The notes beneath the pieces are model-generated. The model saw only the letters and a program-made list of their open reading frames with translations. It made no database searches and was not told where the DNA came from. Shown piece by piece: positions 37,915 to 45,970 of a stretch of 64,000 nucleotides of DNA. Origin of the DNA: Paenibacillus sp. BJ-4 (GTDB taxonomy: Bacteria > Bacillota > Bacilli > Paenibacillales > Paenibacillaceae); contig NZ_JAIVEM010000006.1 of NCBI RefSeq assembly GCF_020404765.1, positions 1 to 64,000 of the forward strand, written 5' to 3'. The position numbers were made by a program, and so were the translations under genes. Position 1 is the first letter of the stretch. The number at the start of each line of letters is the position of its first letter.

Positions 37915-37943
37915 TTGATATATATAGATGTCTATGCAATAAT
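37915..37943 (+). promoter_or_regulatory. Promoter with palindromic operator, MarR gene
   Basis: TTGATA at 37915-37920, a 17-base spacer, AATAAT at 37938-37943. The spacer contains ATAGATGTCTAT (37924-37935). The expected transcription start falls on or next to the A of the ATG at 37950. Confidence 0.65.
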
Positions 37944-37949
37944 GCTTAT

Positions 37950-38372
37950 ATGTTAAAAAATAATGCCGCTGCACTGATAGGAACGATCAGAGATTCGATC
38001 CATAAATTGATTGTGTCTGAGCTCGAATCCTATGGAGTTGAAGGGATTGTTCCTACCCATGGTGGAATATTAATGTTCCTCTATCAAAAGGATGGGCTTT
38101 CCATCAAGGAATTGACACAAAAAATTTCTCGCCAGCAGCCCACAGTCACTGTTTTGGTCGACAAGCTCGTGAAGCTGGGATATGTCGAAAGAAAAAAAGA
38201 AGGGGAGGATAGCAGAGTAACCCTGATTTATCTTACCGATAAGGGGAAAGAGCTGGAGCCTGTATTTGAAGTGATCTCCAATAAATTAAAAGAAACCATA
38301 TACGGTGGTCTCAAGGATGAAGAAAAAGAACAACTGGAATATCTGCTGGAACATGTAAAAAACAGATTATAA
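37950..38372 (+). CDS. MarR-family regulator of adjacent quinone reductase
   Basis: Winged-helix regulator of 140 residues: KELTQKISRQQPTVTVLVDKL (recognition helix) and GEDSRVTLIYLTDKG (wing). No ribosome site precedes the ATG at 37950, and the promoter places the transcript start at about the ATG, so the mRNA may be leaderless. The same palindrome ATAGAT-N-TCTAT occurs in this promoter and in that of the quinone reductase gene 73 bases downstream, so this protein probably represses both. An in-frame ATG at 37881 lies upstream of the promoter. Confidence 0.87.
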   Translation: MLKNNAAALIGTIRDSIHKLIVSELESYGVEGIVPTHGGILMFLYQKDGLSIKELTQKISRQQPTVTVLVDKLVKLGYVERKKEGEDSRVTLIYLTDKGKELEPVFEVISNKLKETIYGGLKDEEKEQLEYLLEHVKNRL

Positions 38373-38389
38373 ATTTTTTTAGATAAATG

Positions 38390-38403
38390 TATAGATATCT
38401 ATA
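38390..38403 (+). promoter_or_regulatory. Palindromic operator before quinone reductase gene
   Basis: TATAGATATCTATA is a perfect 14-base palindrome and shares 11 of its 12 central bases with the spacer palindrome at 37924-37935. Confidence 0.7.
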
Positions 38404-38444
38404 TGAAATTCAAAATAATATTAAAATATCTGGAGGTAATTGAA

Positions 38445-39026
38445 ATGAAACATCTTATCGTCTATGCTCACTCTAACGCTGAAAGCTTTAACCATGCAAT
38501 ACTGGAAACAGTCATAAATGCTTTGAAGGAAAAAGGCGATGAAGTCGTTGTACGCGATTTGTACGCACTTGATTTTCAACCTGTATTAAAACCTGAGGAT
38601 ACTGCTGCTATGAGAGCCGGACAAACTTCAGCCGATATCAAGGTAGAGCAGGAATACATCACACAATCCGATACGATTACATTTATTGCTCCGATTTGGT
38701 GGACGGGTCTTCCGGCTATCCTGAAAGGCTACGTTGATCGTGTATTTGCCTACGGCTTTGCATATACGTCTGGTCCGGAAGGGATTCATAAGCTTCTTAC
38801 AGGTAAAAAAGGTTTTATTGTAAATACACATGGTACACCAAACGAAATTTACGATGGAATCGGGATGACGGCAGGATTGAAAATCACTTCGGATACGGGT
38901 ATTTTTGATTTCGTTGGAATTGAATCCGTCGGTCACTTGCTGCTTGGAAGTATCGGTTACCTTGATGAAGATGGCTATAAAGGACTGTTGAAGCAAGTCC
39001 AAGATACGGTTAAATCGGTGCTATAA
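38445..39026 (+). CDS. NAD(P)H:quinone oxidoreductase, flavodoxin-like fold (KefF/MdaB type)
   Basis: FMN- or FAD-dependent reductase of 193 residues. The N-terminal MKHLIVYAHSNAESFNHAI is the family phosphate-binding segment, followed by DLYALDFQPVL and IAPIWWTGLPAILKGYVDRV, both characteristic. It reduces quinones or azo/nitro compounds by two electrons, protecting against electrophile stress. GGAGGT lies before ATG 38445. The operator it shares with the upstream MarR gene suggests induction by quinone-like compounds. Confidence 0.92.
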   Translation: MKHLIVYAHSNAESFNHAILETVINALKEKGDEVVVRDLYALDFQPVLKPEDTAAMRAGQTSADIKVEQEYITQSDTITFIAPIWWTGLPAILKGYVDRVFAYGFAYTSGPEGIHKLLTGKKGFIVNTHGTPNEIYDGIGMTAGLKITSDTGIFDFVGIESVGHLLLGSIGYLDEDGYKGLLKQVQDTVKSVL

Positions 39027-39072
39027 AGTTAGTTCTTATCGTTCAGAAACGTAAGCCAGTCTTCAAATGATG

Positions 39073-39104
39073 AGGTCAACCAGTATTTACGGGTTGGCCT
39101 TTCT
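39073..39104 (+). terminator. Terminator after quinone reductase gene
   Basis: AGGTCAACC and GGTTGGCCT pair (one G-T pair) around a 10-base loop; the T run is short. Confidence 0.55.
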
Positions 39105-39207
39105 GTCATCTACTGAGTCATCTAATGTAACAACTCCTCTATGTATTAAAATTCACAAATAATTCATTGTTATTATCGCTCGCGATTCATTATAGTACAT
39201 AGTATTA

Positions 39208-39219
39208 ATAGTTAACTAT
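39208..39219 (+). promoter_or_regulatory. Palindrome before MarR-degV pair
   Basis: ATAGTTAACTAT is a perfect 12-base palindrome 28 bases before the MarR ATG, a probable autoregulatory operator. Confidence 0.55.
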
Positions 39220-39247
39220 ATGTATTATGCGTTATACGGAGGTTACT

Positions 39248-39685
39248 ATGAAAGAAGTTTATTTAAGGGACCGACTAAGAGAATCGGTTCAACGGATTTA
39301 TAACATGGAATTATTCAGTAGTCTGACAGCGCTTGTCCAAGGTGAAAACCATGTGCTTCAATATTTAGTTCAGCATCGGGACGATGAAATTAATCCTTCC
39401 TTACTCAGCGACCATCTGCATGTGTCCAGATCAAGAATTACGGCAGCGCTTACGGGCTTAAGAAAAAAAGGCTATGTCACTATGGAGATGTCGGAGCATG
39501 ATAGACGACGGATGTGTGTAAGGCTTACACCAGACGGTGAATCCTTGATTAAACAAAAGCAAGAGAGAATAGAAGGCTATTTTGAAGCGCTTGTAGCCGG
39601 TTTGGGCGAGGATGATGTAAAGGAATTTATACGGTTGATTGAGCTTTCCATGAGCATTATGGATTCGGATTCCACTGGAAAATAA
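39248..39685 (+). CDS. MarR-family regulator upstream of degV
   Basis: Winged-helix regulator of 145 residues (LSDHLHVSRSRITAALTGLRKKG recognition region; HDRRRMCVRLTPDG wing). CGGAGG precedes ATG 39248; an in-frame ATG at 39227 overlaps the probable promoter. A perfect 12-base palindrome upstream suggests autoregulation. It lies 21 bases before degV on the same strand, so it likely controls a two-gene operon concerned with fatty acids; that functional link is inference. Confidence 0.88.
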   Translation: MKEVYLRDRLRESVQRIYNMELFSSLTALVQGENHVLQYLVQHRDDEINPSLLSDHLHVSRSRITAALTGLRKKGYVTMEMSEHDRRRMCVRLTPDGESLIKQKQERIEGYFEALVAGLGEDDVKEFIRLIELSMSIMDSDSTGK

Positions 39686-39706
39686 CATAAGATGAGGGTG
39701 TACAGA

Positions 39707-40540
39707 ATGAGGTATACAATAATAGCAGACAGCTGCTGCGACTTAACAACAGAACTTAGAGAGCAGCTGCAGATTACTACGATTCCGTTAAACATGACAT
39801 TGGGAGAAAAATGCTTCGTTGATGATGATACGCTGGACTTGCCTCAGTTCATGGAAGAAATGAAAGCCTGTACAACCAAGATTGGATCTGCATCACCTTC
39901 ACCCTTGCTTTACAAGGAAGCTTTTCAAGGCCCGCATACTTCTTTTGCCATTACATTATCCAGCAACCTTTCCAGTTCGTATTCTAGTGCATTGGTAGGA
40001 AAAGATATGGCGGAGGAAGAAAATGGGGCAGATGTCCATGTTTTCGATTCGAAAAGCGCATCGGCTGGACAAGTATTGTTAGCTCTTAAGCTTCGGAAGC
40101 TGATCGACGAGGGATATCATAAAAGCGAAATCATCTCTTCCCTGGAAACCTTTATCACGAAGATGAAGACTTACTTTGTGTTGGAAAACCTGGATAATTT
40201 GGTGAAGAATGGTCGAATGAATAAAATTACGGGCAAGATACTTTCATTCTTGCATATCAGACCTATTTTAGGTTCCGATGGTGACGGGAATATCGCCTTT
40301 TTTACTCAAGCACGCGGTCAGAATCAAATCATCGAAAAATTGGCAGATACCATTGAAAAAAGTGGTCGGGATACCGAGGGGGAAAGCATCGTCATTACTC
40401 ACTGCAATAATCCCGGTCTGGCGGAAAAATTAATGAATGCGTTGAAGAATCGTTATCAATTCAAAGATATTCATATTGTGTCCACCAGAGGGATCAGTTC
40501 GATGTATGCCAATGACAAAGGTATTATTATGGCTTTTTAG
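39707..40540 (+). CDS. DegV-family fatty-acid-binding protein
   Basis: Protein of 277 residues with the DegV layout: TIIADSCCDLTTEL at the N-terminus, FAITLSSNLSSSYSSAL (lipid carboxylate-binding TLSS-LSGTY-type loop), VLENLDNLVKNGRMNK and a C-terminal IVITHCNNPGLAEKLMNALK. DegV (FakB) proteins bind a single fatty acid and present it to the FakA kinase to make acyl phosphate for phospholipid synthesis by PlsX/PlsY. No fakA lies nearby. GAGGGTG precedes the ATG at 39707. A terminator follows. Confidence 0.92.
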   Translation: MRYTIIADSCCDLTTELREQLQITTIPLNMTLGEKCFVDDDTLDLPQFMEEMKACTTKIGSASPSPLLYKEAFQGPHTSFAITLSSNLSSSYSSALVGKDMAEEENGADVHVFDSKSASAGQVLLALKLRKLIDEGYHKSEIISSLETFITKMKTYFVLENLDNLVKNGRMNKITGKILSFLHIRPILGSDGDGNIAFFTQARGQNQIIEKLADTIEKSGRDTEGESIVITHCNNPGLAEKLMNALKNRYQFKDIHIVSTRGISSMYANDKGIIMAF

Positions 40541-40547
40541 CTATTCA

Positions 40548-40590
40548 GGGTTTATCTTCGCTCGAACGAGTGTGGGATAAACCCATTTTT
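40548..40590 (+). terminator. Terminator after degV
   Basis: GGGTTTATC pairs with GATAAACCC, with a secondary CTCG/CGAG stem in the loop, followed by ATTTTT. Confidence 0.85.
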
Positions 40591-40619
40591 GTGGGCTGAG
40601 ACTTTGCAGAGGTTCAAAC

Positions 40620-41252
40620 CTATCTCAATTTTCTAATGATGACAGAGGCGTTCACGCTGGTTTGAGTTCCTCCAGCCAATGTTTGCAGGGTAACTGGAGT
40701 GGCAGAGCTATGGTTTCGCAGCGTAAGAACATCTCCACATGCCAGAGCGAGGATGGCTTGCCCTGTGTTCTGCTGCGTGCCGGCTCCTGAACCGTATAGG
40801 GTTCCTCCAGCCAGGATGCCATTAATATAGATGGCGAATTGGTTGGGCTCTACACCCGACACAGAAAAGTGAACCTCATAGTTCCCCGCGTCGGCGACAG
40901 TAATCTGTGTAGTCCCAGGAACATGAGCAATTCCAGGCGTAAGTATACCATTCGAATCCAGAATGACATCCGCTTCAATCGGAACGACTTGAGGTCTTAG
41001 GTTGTAAATATAACCGAACTGTGCCAAGCCATCTGTGGCAGGCCCCCCTCTTGTCTCTAAAGCGTCATGAGGAATATTCACATGGACAAGTTGTTTTTTG
41101 ACGATAATATCTTTGCCAAAAAATTTTCGTTTCGAGCGGCCTTTTTTCTTTGGGGGCGTCTCATCAAACTTTTTCTCTAACTTATCAAACCAGGAACGAA
41201 TAAAAACATTTTTTTTGCGGCCTTTTTTTCGTTTTAATTCAGGACGACCCAA
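40620..41252 (-). CDS. BclA-C-like spore or cell-surface protein without collagen repeats
   Basis: Protein of 210 residues. The C-terminal 135 residues match the BclA C-terminal (TNF-like, trimer-forming) domain: FGYIYNLRPQVVPIEADVIL, GNYEVHFSVSGVEPNQFAIY, GTLYGSGAGTQQNTGQAIL and TLRNHSSATPVTLQTLAGGT. In Bacillus this domain caps collagen-like exosporium filaments. Here no Gly-X-Y repeat exists; the domain follows a highly basic N-terminus (RPELKRKKGRKK, PPKKKGRSKRK). The start is a TTG at 41252, 6 bases after GGAGGTG; the ATG at 41267 overlaps that ribosome site and is unlikely. Spore-coat or surface placement is inference. Confidence 0.85.
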   Translation of the reverse strand: MGRPELKRKKGRKKNVFIRSWFDKLEKKFDETPPKKKGRSKRKFFGKDIIVKKQLVHVNIPHDALETRGGPATDGLAQFGYIYNLRPQVVPIEADVILDSNGILTPGIAHVPGTTQITVADAGNYEVHFSVSGVEPNQFAIYINGILAGGTLYGSGAGTQQNTGQAILALACGDVLTLRNHSSATPVTLQTLAGGTQTSVNASVIIRKLR

Positions 41253-41397
41253 TACAAACACCTCCATATGGTTTGTTGTATACTACTCCATTCATCTAGG
41301 AGAGGCATGGATATCTGTCCTGCATTTCATAGGCAACAATCTATCTTTGGTTAAAAATAGGCTTTTGTACAAGGTACATTCGTCTAGTAAGTAAAAT

Positions 41398-41447
41398 GGC
41401 GCCTGTGCTGTAGCCTTGAATTATATCAAGGAGCAGCCGAAGGCGCC
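41398..41447 (-). terminator. Long hairpin downstream of sugar MFS gene
   Basis: GGCGCC at both ends, with inner GCTG/CAGC and CCTTGA/TCAAGG pairs, folds a 50-base hairpin. On the minus strand it is followed by ATTTTACTT, a weak U tract, so it probably ends the MFS transcript. Confidence 0.6.
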
Positions 41448-41461
41448 GAAAAAGGCATGTA

Positions 41462-42682
41462 TCAGGATGAAGCGGTTTGAAGCCGCTTTTTGCGCACGTA
41501 TAAGGCGTACAGAATGCAGCCAAGCAGGCACAGGATACAGGCAAAGCCTGCCAGCAACCATGCCGAAGCGACTGCTCCGCCACGATCCATGCTGTTTCCA
41601 AGCCATAAGGGCAGCAGGGCACCCCCGACTCCGCCTGCACCGATAAGCAGGCTGGTAGTGGATTCTTCTGTGCCTGGCATCATTTTGCTGGCAAAAACGA
41701 GTGCGATGGAAAAAATGCCGGACATGCCCAGACCCAGCAGTGCAATAAGGACAAAGGTAACGGAAGTACCCTTAATCAGCGGGAATACACACATCAGCAC
41801 GGTCGTTGCCAGTGAGCTCAGGGCGACAAAGACACCGTAGCCGTACCGATCGGCAATGTTGCCTGTGAATAGTCGTCCGGTGGCCATGGCTAGCCAGAAG
41901 CAGGTAACACTGAGTGCTGCCTCGGCTTGCGTGATTCCCAGGCGTTCAATAAACATGGAGGGCAGGAAATTAGCCAGGCTCATCTCTGTCCCAACATAGA
42001 TGAAGAAAAAGACAATGAACAGAGCCAGCAGCTTCCAATTCCCTATAGGGCTAGCTTTAGAAGCTTTCACCTTCGGTGAATTAGAGGAGGAGGATGTATG
42101 GTTGTTCCCTCGTTGTTCCTGTTCGTCCAATACAGTGTCCAACGTGCCGAAGGACCCCCGTAGCCAAGCTACGACCGCAATAGCTGCGAACATGGAGATC
42201 ATGGGAAAAGCCAATCTCCACCAGCCGAGAGCAATGAACTGGCTGGCGATAGCAGGCATGGCCAACGCGCCGATTCCAAAAAAGACTTCCAGCCGGCTCA
42301 TAGCCGCGCCTGTTCCTTGAGTAATACCACTAATAACGATGGTACCGATAAGCGCTTCTACCATGCCGAAGCCAAAGCCAGCTGCTGCCCCGACAGCGTA
42401 TAGCCATCCCCAAGGGGGCAATAGAGAGTACACTCCTTCTGCCGCACACAGCAGGAGCAGAGCAAATACCAGACTTCGGCGTTTGCCGAAAGTTCGTGCA
42501 AGCCATGGCGACAGCAGGACGCCAGCCAGAAAGCCGGAAAATTGAGCGAAAATCAGGCTTCCGCCCTCCGTATAGTTTCTGCCGTAGTGATCCAGCAGCA
42601 CAGGTAGCAGGGACCCTACAACCACATGTGCCAGACCGATCAAAAAATAAGACAAGCTGCCAACCCATAGCAGTCGTTTCAT
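41462..42682 (-). CDS. MFS transporter, possibly sugar-linked (FHS-like)
   Basis: Transporter of 406 residues with 12 membrane segments and a hydrophilic serine/asparagine-rich central loop (about 195-220). The N-half carries LSPWLARTFGKRRSLV (motif A variant) and a GFGMVEALIGTIV segment; the C-half GRLFTGNIADRYGYG. It lies 96 bases downstream of the GH42 beta-galactosidase on the same strand, so uptake or efflux of a galactoside or oligosaccharide is plausible, but the substrate is not readable. AAGGAG precedes the ATG. Confidence 0.87.
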   Translation of the reverse strand: MKRLLWVGSLSYFLIGLAHVVVGSLLPVLLDHYGRNYTEGGSLIFAQFSGFLAGVLLSPWLARTFGKRRSLVFALLLLCAAEGVYSLLPPWGWLYAVGAAAGFGFGMVEALIGTIVISGITQGTGAAMSRLEVFFGIGALAMPAIASQFIALGWWRLAFPMISMFAAIAVVAWLRGSFGTLDTVLDEQEQRGNNHTSSSSNSPKVKASKASPIGNWKLLALFIVFFFIYVGTEMSLANFLPSMFIERLGITQAEAALSVTCFWLAMATGRLFTGNIADRYGYGVFVALSSLATTVLMCVFPLIKGTSVTFVLIALLGLGMSGIFSIALVFASKMMPGTEESTTSLLIGAGGVGGALLPLWLGNSMDRGGAVASAWLLAGFACILCLLGCILYALYVRKKRLQTASS

Positions 42683-42778
42683 GTTGAACTCCTTTGATAC
42701 CTAATTTGCGCTCATACAGCAGACCGATCTGTAAATCAGAACTATGAAATCAGGCCTGTATAAGTCGGATATATGTTG

Positions 42779-44806
42779 TTATGATAGCTCCAGTACTTGA
42801 AAGCCGTAGCCATCAATGGAGATACCTCCTTCCAGGAAATTGCCGCTAATCAGCTCTTTCCCTTTTTGGTCATCCAGTTGTATATGTTGCATTTGAGCGT
42901 TATGGTTCAGGATGAACAGATACGATTTTCCATCTTTGGTACGTACAGTAGCTTCTACGCCTGCAGGAGCACGTAGCAAGGATGAAATCCCTTTTTCCTC
43001 ACAAATATAACCCATTAGGCCATCAAGGAAAGATTCCTCAGGGTCCGATGCGACATACCATGCCTCACCTTGGCCGGAACGATTGCGTGTCAGTACTGGC
43101 ATACCCTGATAGAAATCATCACCGTATTCAGCCAGCACCTCGGCACCTTCACTGTGCAGCAGATCGCAAAGCATGCCACATTGATATTCTCCATGCAATG
43201 CGCCTAACTTTTCTTTCATTATAATACGATTGTGTGATTCCGGCAGAAGCGCGTCTATTTCTTCTACCCAAATCCCGAGCAGCTTACGCAGCTTACCTGG
43301 ATATCCTCCGGTTGTGGCCAGATCGTTTTCATTGACGATTCCGCTGAAAAAGGTGGTAACGAACGTGCCGCCACGCTGCGTGAATTGTTCCAGCTTCTCA
43401 GCAGTACCCGGCTTGACCATGTAGAGTACAGGCGCGATAATGAGATCATATTTCTGGAAATCCGTTTCTACGGAAATCAGGTCTACTTGCACGTTACGCC
43501 GGAAAAGGGCAGCATAGTACTTATGCACCTGATCTACGTAATTCAATGCAACAGAGGGCCCGCTTGATTTTTCTAATGCCCACCAATTATCCCAATCGAA
43601 CAAAATGGCTACTTTGGCATCGACGGTCGCGTCAAGGAACCGGTCTCCTAATGCTCCAAGCTCTTTGCCAAGCTGTGCCACCTCGCGGAATACACGTGTA
43701 TTTTCGTGTCCGGCATGCTCAATCACAGCTCCGTGAAATTTCTCACAAGCACCGATAGAGCGGCGAAGCTGAAAGAACATGACTGTGTCCGCGCCATGCG
43801 CTACCGCTTGGTAACTCCATAGCCGCATGATGCCGGGACGTTTGAGCGAATTGTACGCCTGCCAATTTTGCTGGCTCGGTGTTTGCTCCATGAGCATAAA
43901 GGGCTGCCCATCCTTTAGACCGCGCATCAGATCATGTGCCATCGCGGTATAGCTTGCAGGCGTATTAGCCTGAGGATAGCTGTCCCAGGACACAATATCC
44001 ATGTGTTTAGCCCATTTGAAATAGTCCAGTTGCTTGAAAAATCCCATCAGATTGGTCGTTACCACAGCATGGGGAATATGCTTTTTAATCGCGTTATATT
44101 CCAGCAGATAGCAATCGAGCATACTGTCTGAATTAAAGCGTGCATAATCAAGGGAAATTCCTTGAAAGGAGGAGTGATTTTCTCCCCAATGCTCGCTCAG
44201 ATTATTCGGGGGCACAATTTCATCCCAATCATAGAAGGTGTGACCCCAGAAGGAAGTGTTCCACACCCGGTTCAATTCTTCCAGTGATCCGTATTTTTGC
44301 TTGAGCCATACCCGGAACGCGGCGGCGCAGTTGTCACAATAACAATCACCGCCGTATTCATTGGATACGTGCCACACGAGGATAGCGGGATGATTTTTGT
44401 ATCGCTCGGCCAATCGGTCAGCCATATGCTCCGCGTATTTACGATAGGTTAGACTGTTCGGACAGGAGTTGTGGCGGCCGCCGAATTTCCGCTTGCGTCC
44501 GTCAGCATCGACCCGCAGAATATCCGGATAACGGGTAGCCATCCAGGCGGGGTGTGCTGCAGTGCTGGTAGCAAGACAAACGAAGATACCGCTTTCATGA
44601 AGACTGTCAATCAATTGATCCAGCCATTCAAAATGATATGTGATTTCGTCCGACTGAATTTTGGCCCATGAAAATACGTTGACTGTGGCGATATCAATCC
44701 CTGCCAGCCTGAACATCCGTAAATCCTCCTGATGTGTGGCCTCATCCCATTGCTCGGGATTGTAATCTCCACCGTAAAATACTTTAGGAAGTTTGCCGCT
44801 TATCAT
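42779..44806 (-). CDS. Beta-galactosidase, glycoside hydrolase family 42
   Basis: Enzyme of 675 residues, the usual GH42 size. The N-terminal YGGDYNPEQW, the acid/base Glu in WHVSNEYGG and the nucleophile Glu in MLMEQTPSQQNW are visible; three cysteines in CYCDNC with one earlier fit the family zinc cluster. The C-terminal two thirds carry the trimerisation (A4-type) and beta domains. No signal peptide: it is cytoplasmic and acts on imported galactosides or galacto-oligosaccharides. The start at 44806 follows AGAGGTGA; the frame continues open to 44941 without a ribosome site. Divergent from an AraC regulator and upstream of an MFS gene. Confidence 0.95.
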   Translation of the reverse strand: MISGKLPKVFYGGDYNPEQWDEATHQEDLRMFRLAGIDIATVNVFSWAKIQSDEITYHFEWLDQLIDSLHESGIFVCLATSTAAHPAWMATRYPDILRVDADGRKRKFGGRHNSCPNSLTYRKYAEHMADRLAERYKNHPAILVWHVSNEYGGDCYCDNCAAAFRVWLKQKYGSLEELNRVWNTSFWGHTFYDWDEIVPPNNLSEHWGENHSSFQGISLDYARFNSDSMLDCYLLEYNAIKKHIPHAVVTTNLMGFFKQLDYFKWAKHMDIVSWDSYPQANTPASYTAMAHDLMRGLKDGQPFMLMEQTPSQQNWQAYNSLKRPGIMRLWSYQAVAHGADTVMFFQLRRSIGACEKFHGAVIEHAGHENTRVFREVAQLGKELGALGDRFLDATVDAKVAILFDWDNWWALEKSSGPSVALNYVDQVHKYYAALFRRNVQVDLISVETDFQKYDLIIAPVLYMVKPGTAEKLEQFTQRGGTFVTTFFSGIVNENDLATTGGYPGKLRKLLGIWVEEIDALLPESHNRIIMKEKLGALHGEYQCGMLCDLLHSEGAEVLAEYGDDFYQGMPVLTRNRSGQGEAWYVASDPEESFLDGLMGYICEEKGISSLLRAPAGVEATVRTKDGKSYLFILNHNAQMQHIQLDDQKGKELISGNFLEGGISIDGYGFQVLELS

Positions 44807-44943
44807 GCCAATCACCTCTATATATAAGAATAATTCTATCTTATAATACAAGTAATGTCTTTTATATATAATAAAATGAACTTGGATATAACAATATGGA
44901 TCTATAAGAGAAATACATACCCGCATACGCCGGAGGTGCATTT

Positions 44944-45780
44944 ATGATTTTGACTCCCCATCATTTGCGATTTTTTCTGACTACACGTGAGCACTCTTTA
45001 CCGCTTTTTATTGAGAGCATCGGATTCAACAGCAGGCAGGAGGATGTGTCCCGTCCAGAGGGATATCCGTGCTTTCACTGGATTCAGACGGTATCCGGTG
45101 AAGGGATATTTACATTTAAAGGGGGGACTTTCCGTCTGGGTGAGCAGTCCGGGGTTCTGCTGCTACCGGGCGAATCCCATGCATACAGACGGGCGACAAA
45201 GGTATGGCGAACGTTATACATCACATTTGACGGACCCATCGCCGCTGCTGTATTGACTGCTCTCGGATTGAAGCATACGCGCGGATATCATTGGGACCCG
45301 GATAGCGAGCTGCATACCTTTGGAGAAGGTATCCTTCATTCGCTGGTTAGCGAACGGGATTTATCCGGATTAGATGCATCGGCCAATATATACCGCTTTC
45401 TGACACTGTTGCGTAAATATGGGCAGCACAGCTCGATGCCTTCTCTGTCCCATAATGTGGAACGTTTGGCGCCCGTACTGGCCTTTATGGAGCAAAATTA
45501 CGCCAGTCCGGATGTGGGGCTGTCTGATATGGCGCTTATGATTAATGTTAGCGCCCGTCATTTAAATACATTGTTCAAGCAGGCTTTTGGCGTGACGTCC
45601 TATGCTTACCTGATTGTGATTCGGCTGCGTAAGGCTAAAGAAATGATGACAGAGTACCCGCATTTGACGGTTAAGGAAGTTTCGGAGCGCGTAGGGTTTC
45701 GGGATGCCAGCCATTTTGTGGCAACTTTTCGCCGTGCTGAGGGAATTACGCCGGAAAGGTTCAAATTACTATATACATAA
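44944..45780 (+). CDS. AraC-family regulator of the GH42 operon
   Basis: Regulator of 278 residues: N-terminal cupin sugar-binding domain (FRLGEQSGVLLLPGESHAY) and C-terminal double helix-turn-helix (LSDMALMINVSARHLNTLFK and VKEVSERVGFRDASHFVATF). It is divergent from the beta-galactosidase gene with a 137-base AT-rich promoter region between, the usual arrangement for a local activator responding to the enzyme's substrate. CGGAGGTG precedes the ATG. Confidence 0.93.
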   Translation: MILTPHHLRFFLTTREHSLPLFIESIGFNSRQEDVSRPEGYPCFHWIQTVSGEGIFTFKGGTFRLGEQSGVLLLPGESHAYRRATKVWRTLYITFDGPIAAAVLTALGLKHTRGYHWDPDSELHTFGEGILHSLVSERDLSGLDASANIYRFLTLLRKYGQHSSMPSLSHNVERLAPVLAFMEQNYASPDVGLSDMALMINVSARHLNTLFKQAFGVTSYAYLIVIRLRKAKEMMTEYPHLTVKEVSERVGFRDASHFVATFRRAEGITPERFKLLYT

Positions 45781-45806
45781 GGGTATTTTATCGAAATACT
45801 CTTTCT
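45781..45806 (+). terminator. Weak terminator after AraC gene
   Basis: GGGTATTT-TATCG-AAATACTC followed by TTTCTT, directly after the stop codon. Confidence 0.45.
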
Positions 45807-45970
45807 TACTCGGGAATGCTCATTATAAGAGGTATTTATTATTGTTTTTTCAGGATGAAGGGGTATAAAATAATAGTTCATTTGTTTCATCAATTTGATG
45901 TTCAGGTGACATAATAAACATACGATCACAGTTCTTCTGCAAAACCCTCATCGAAGAAGGAGTTAATGAA

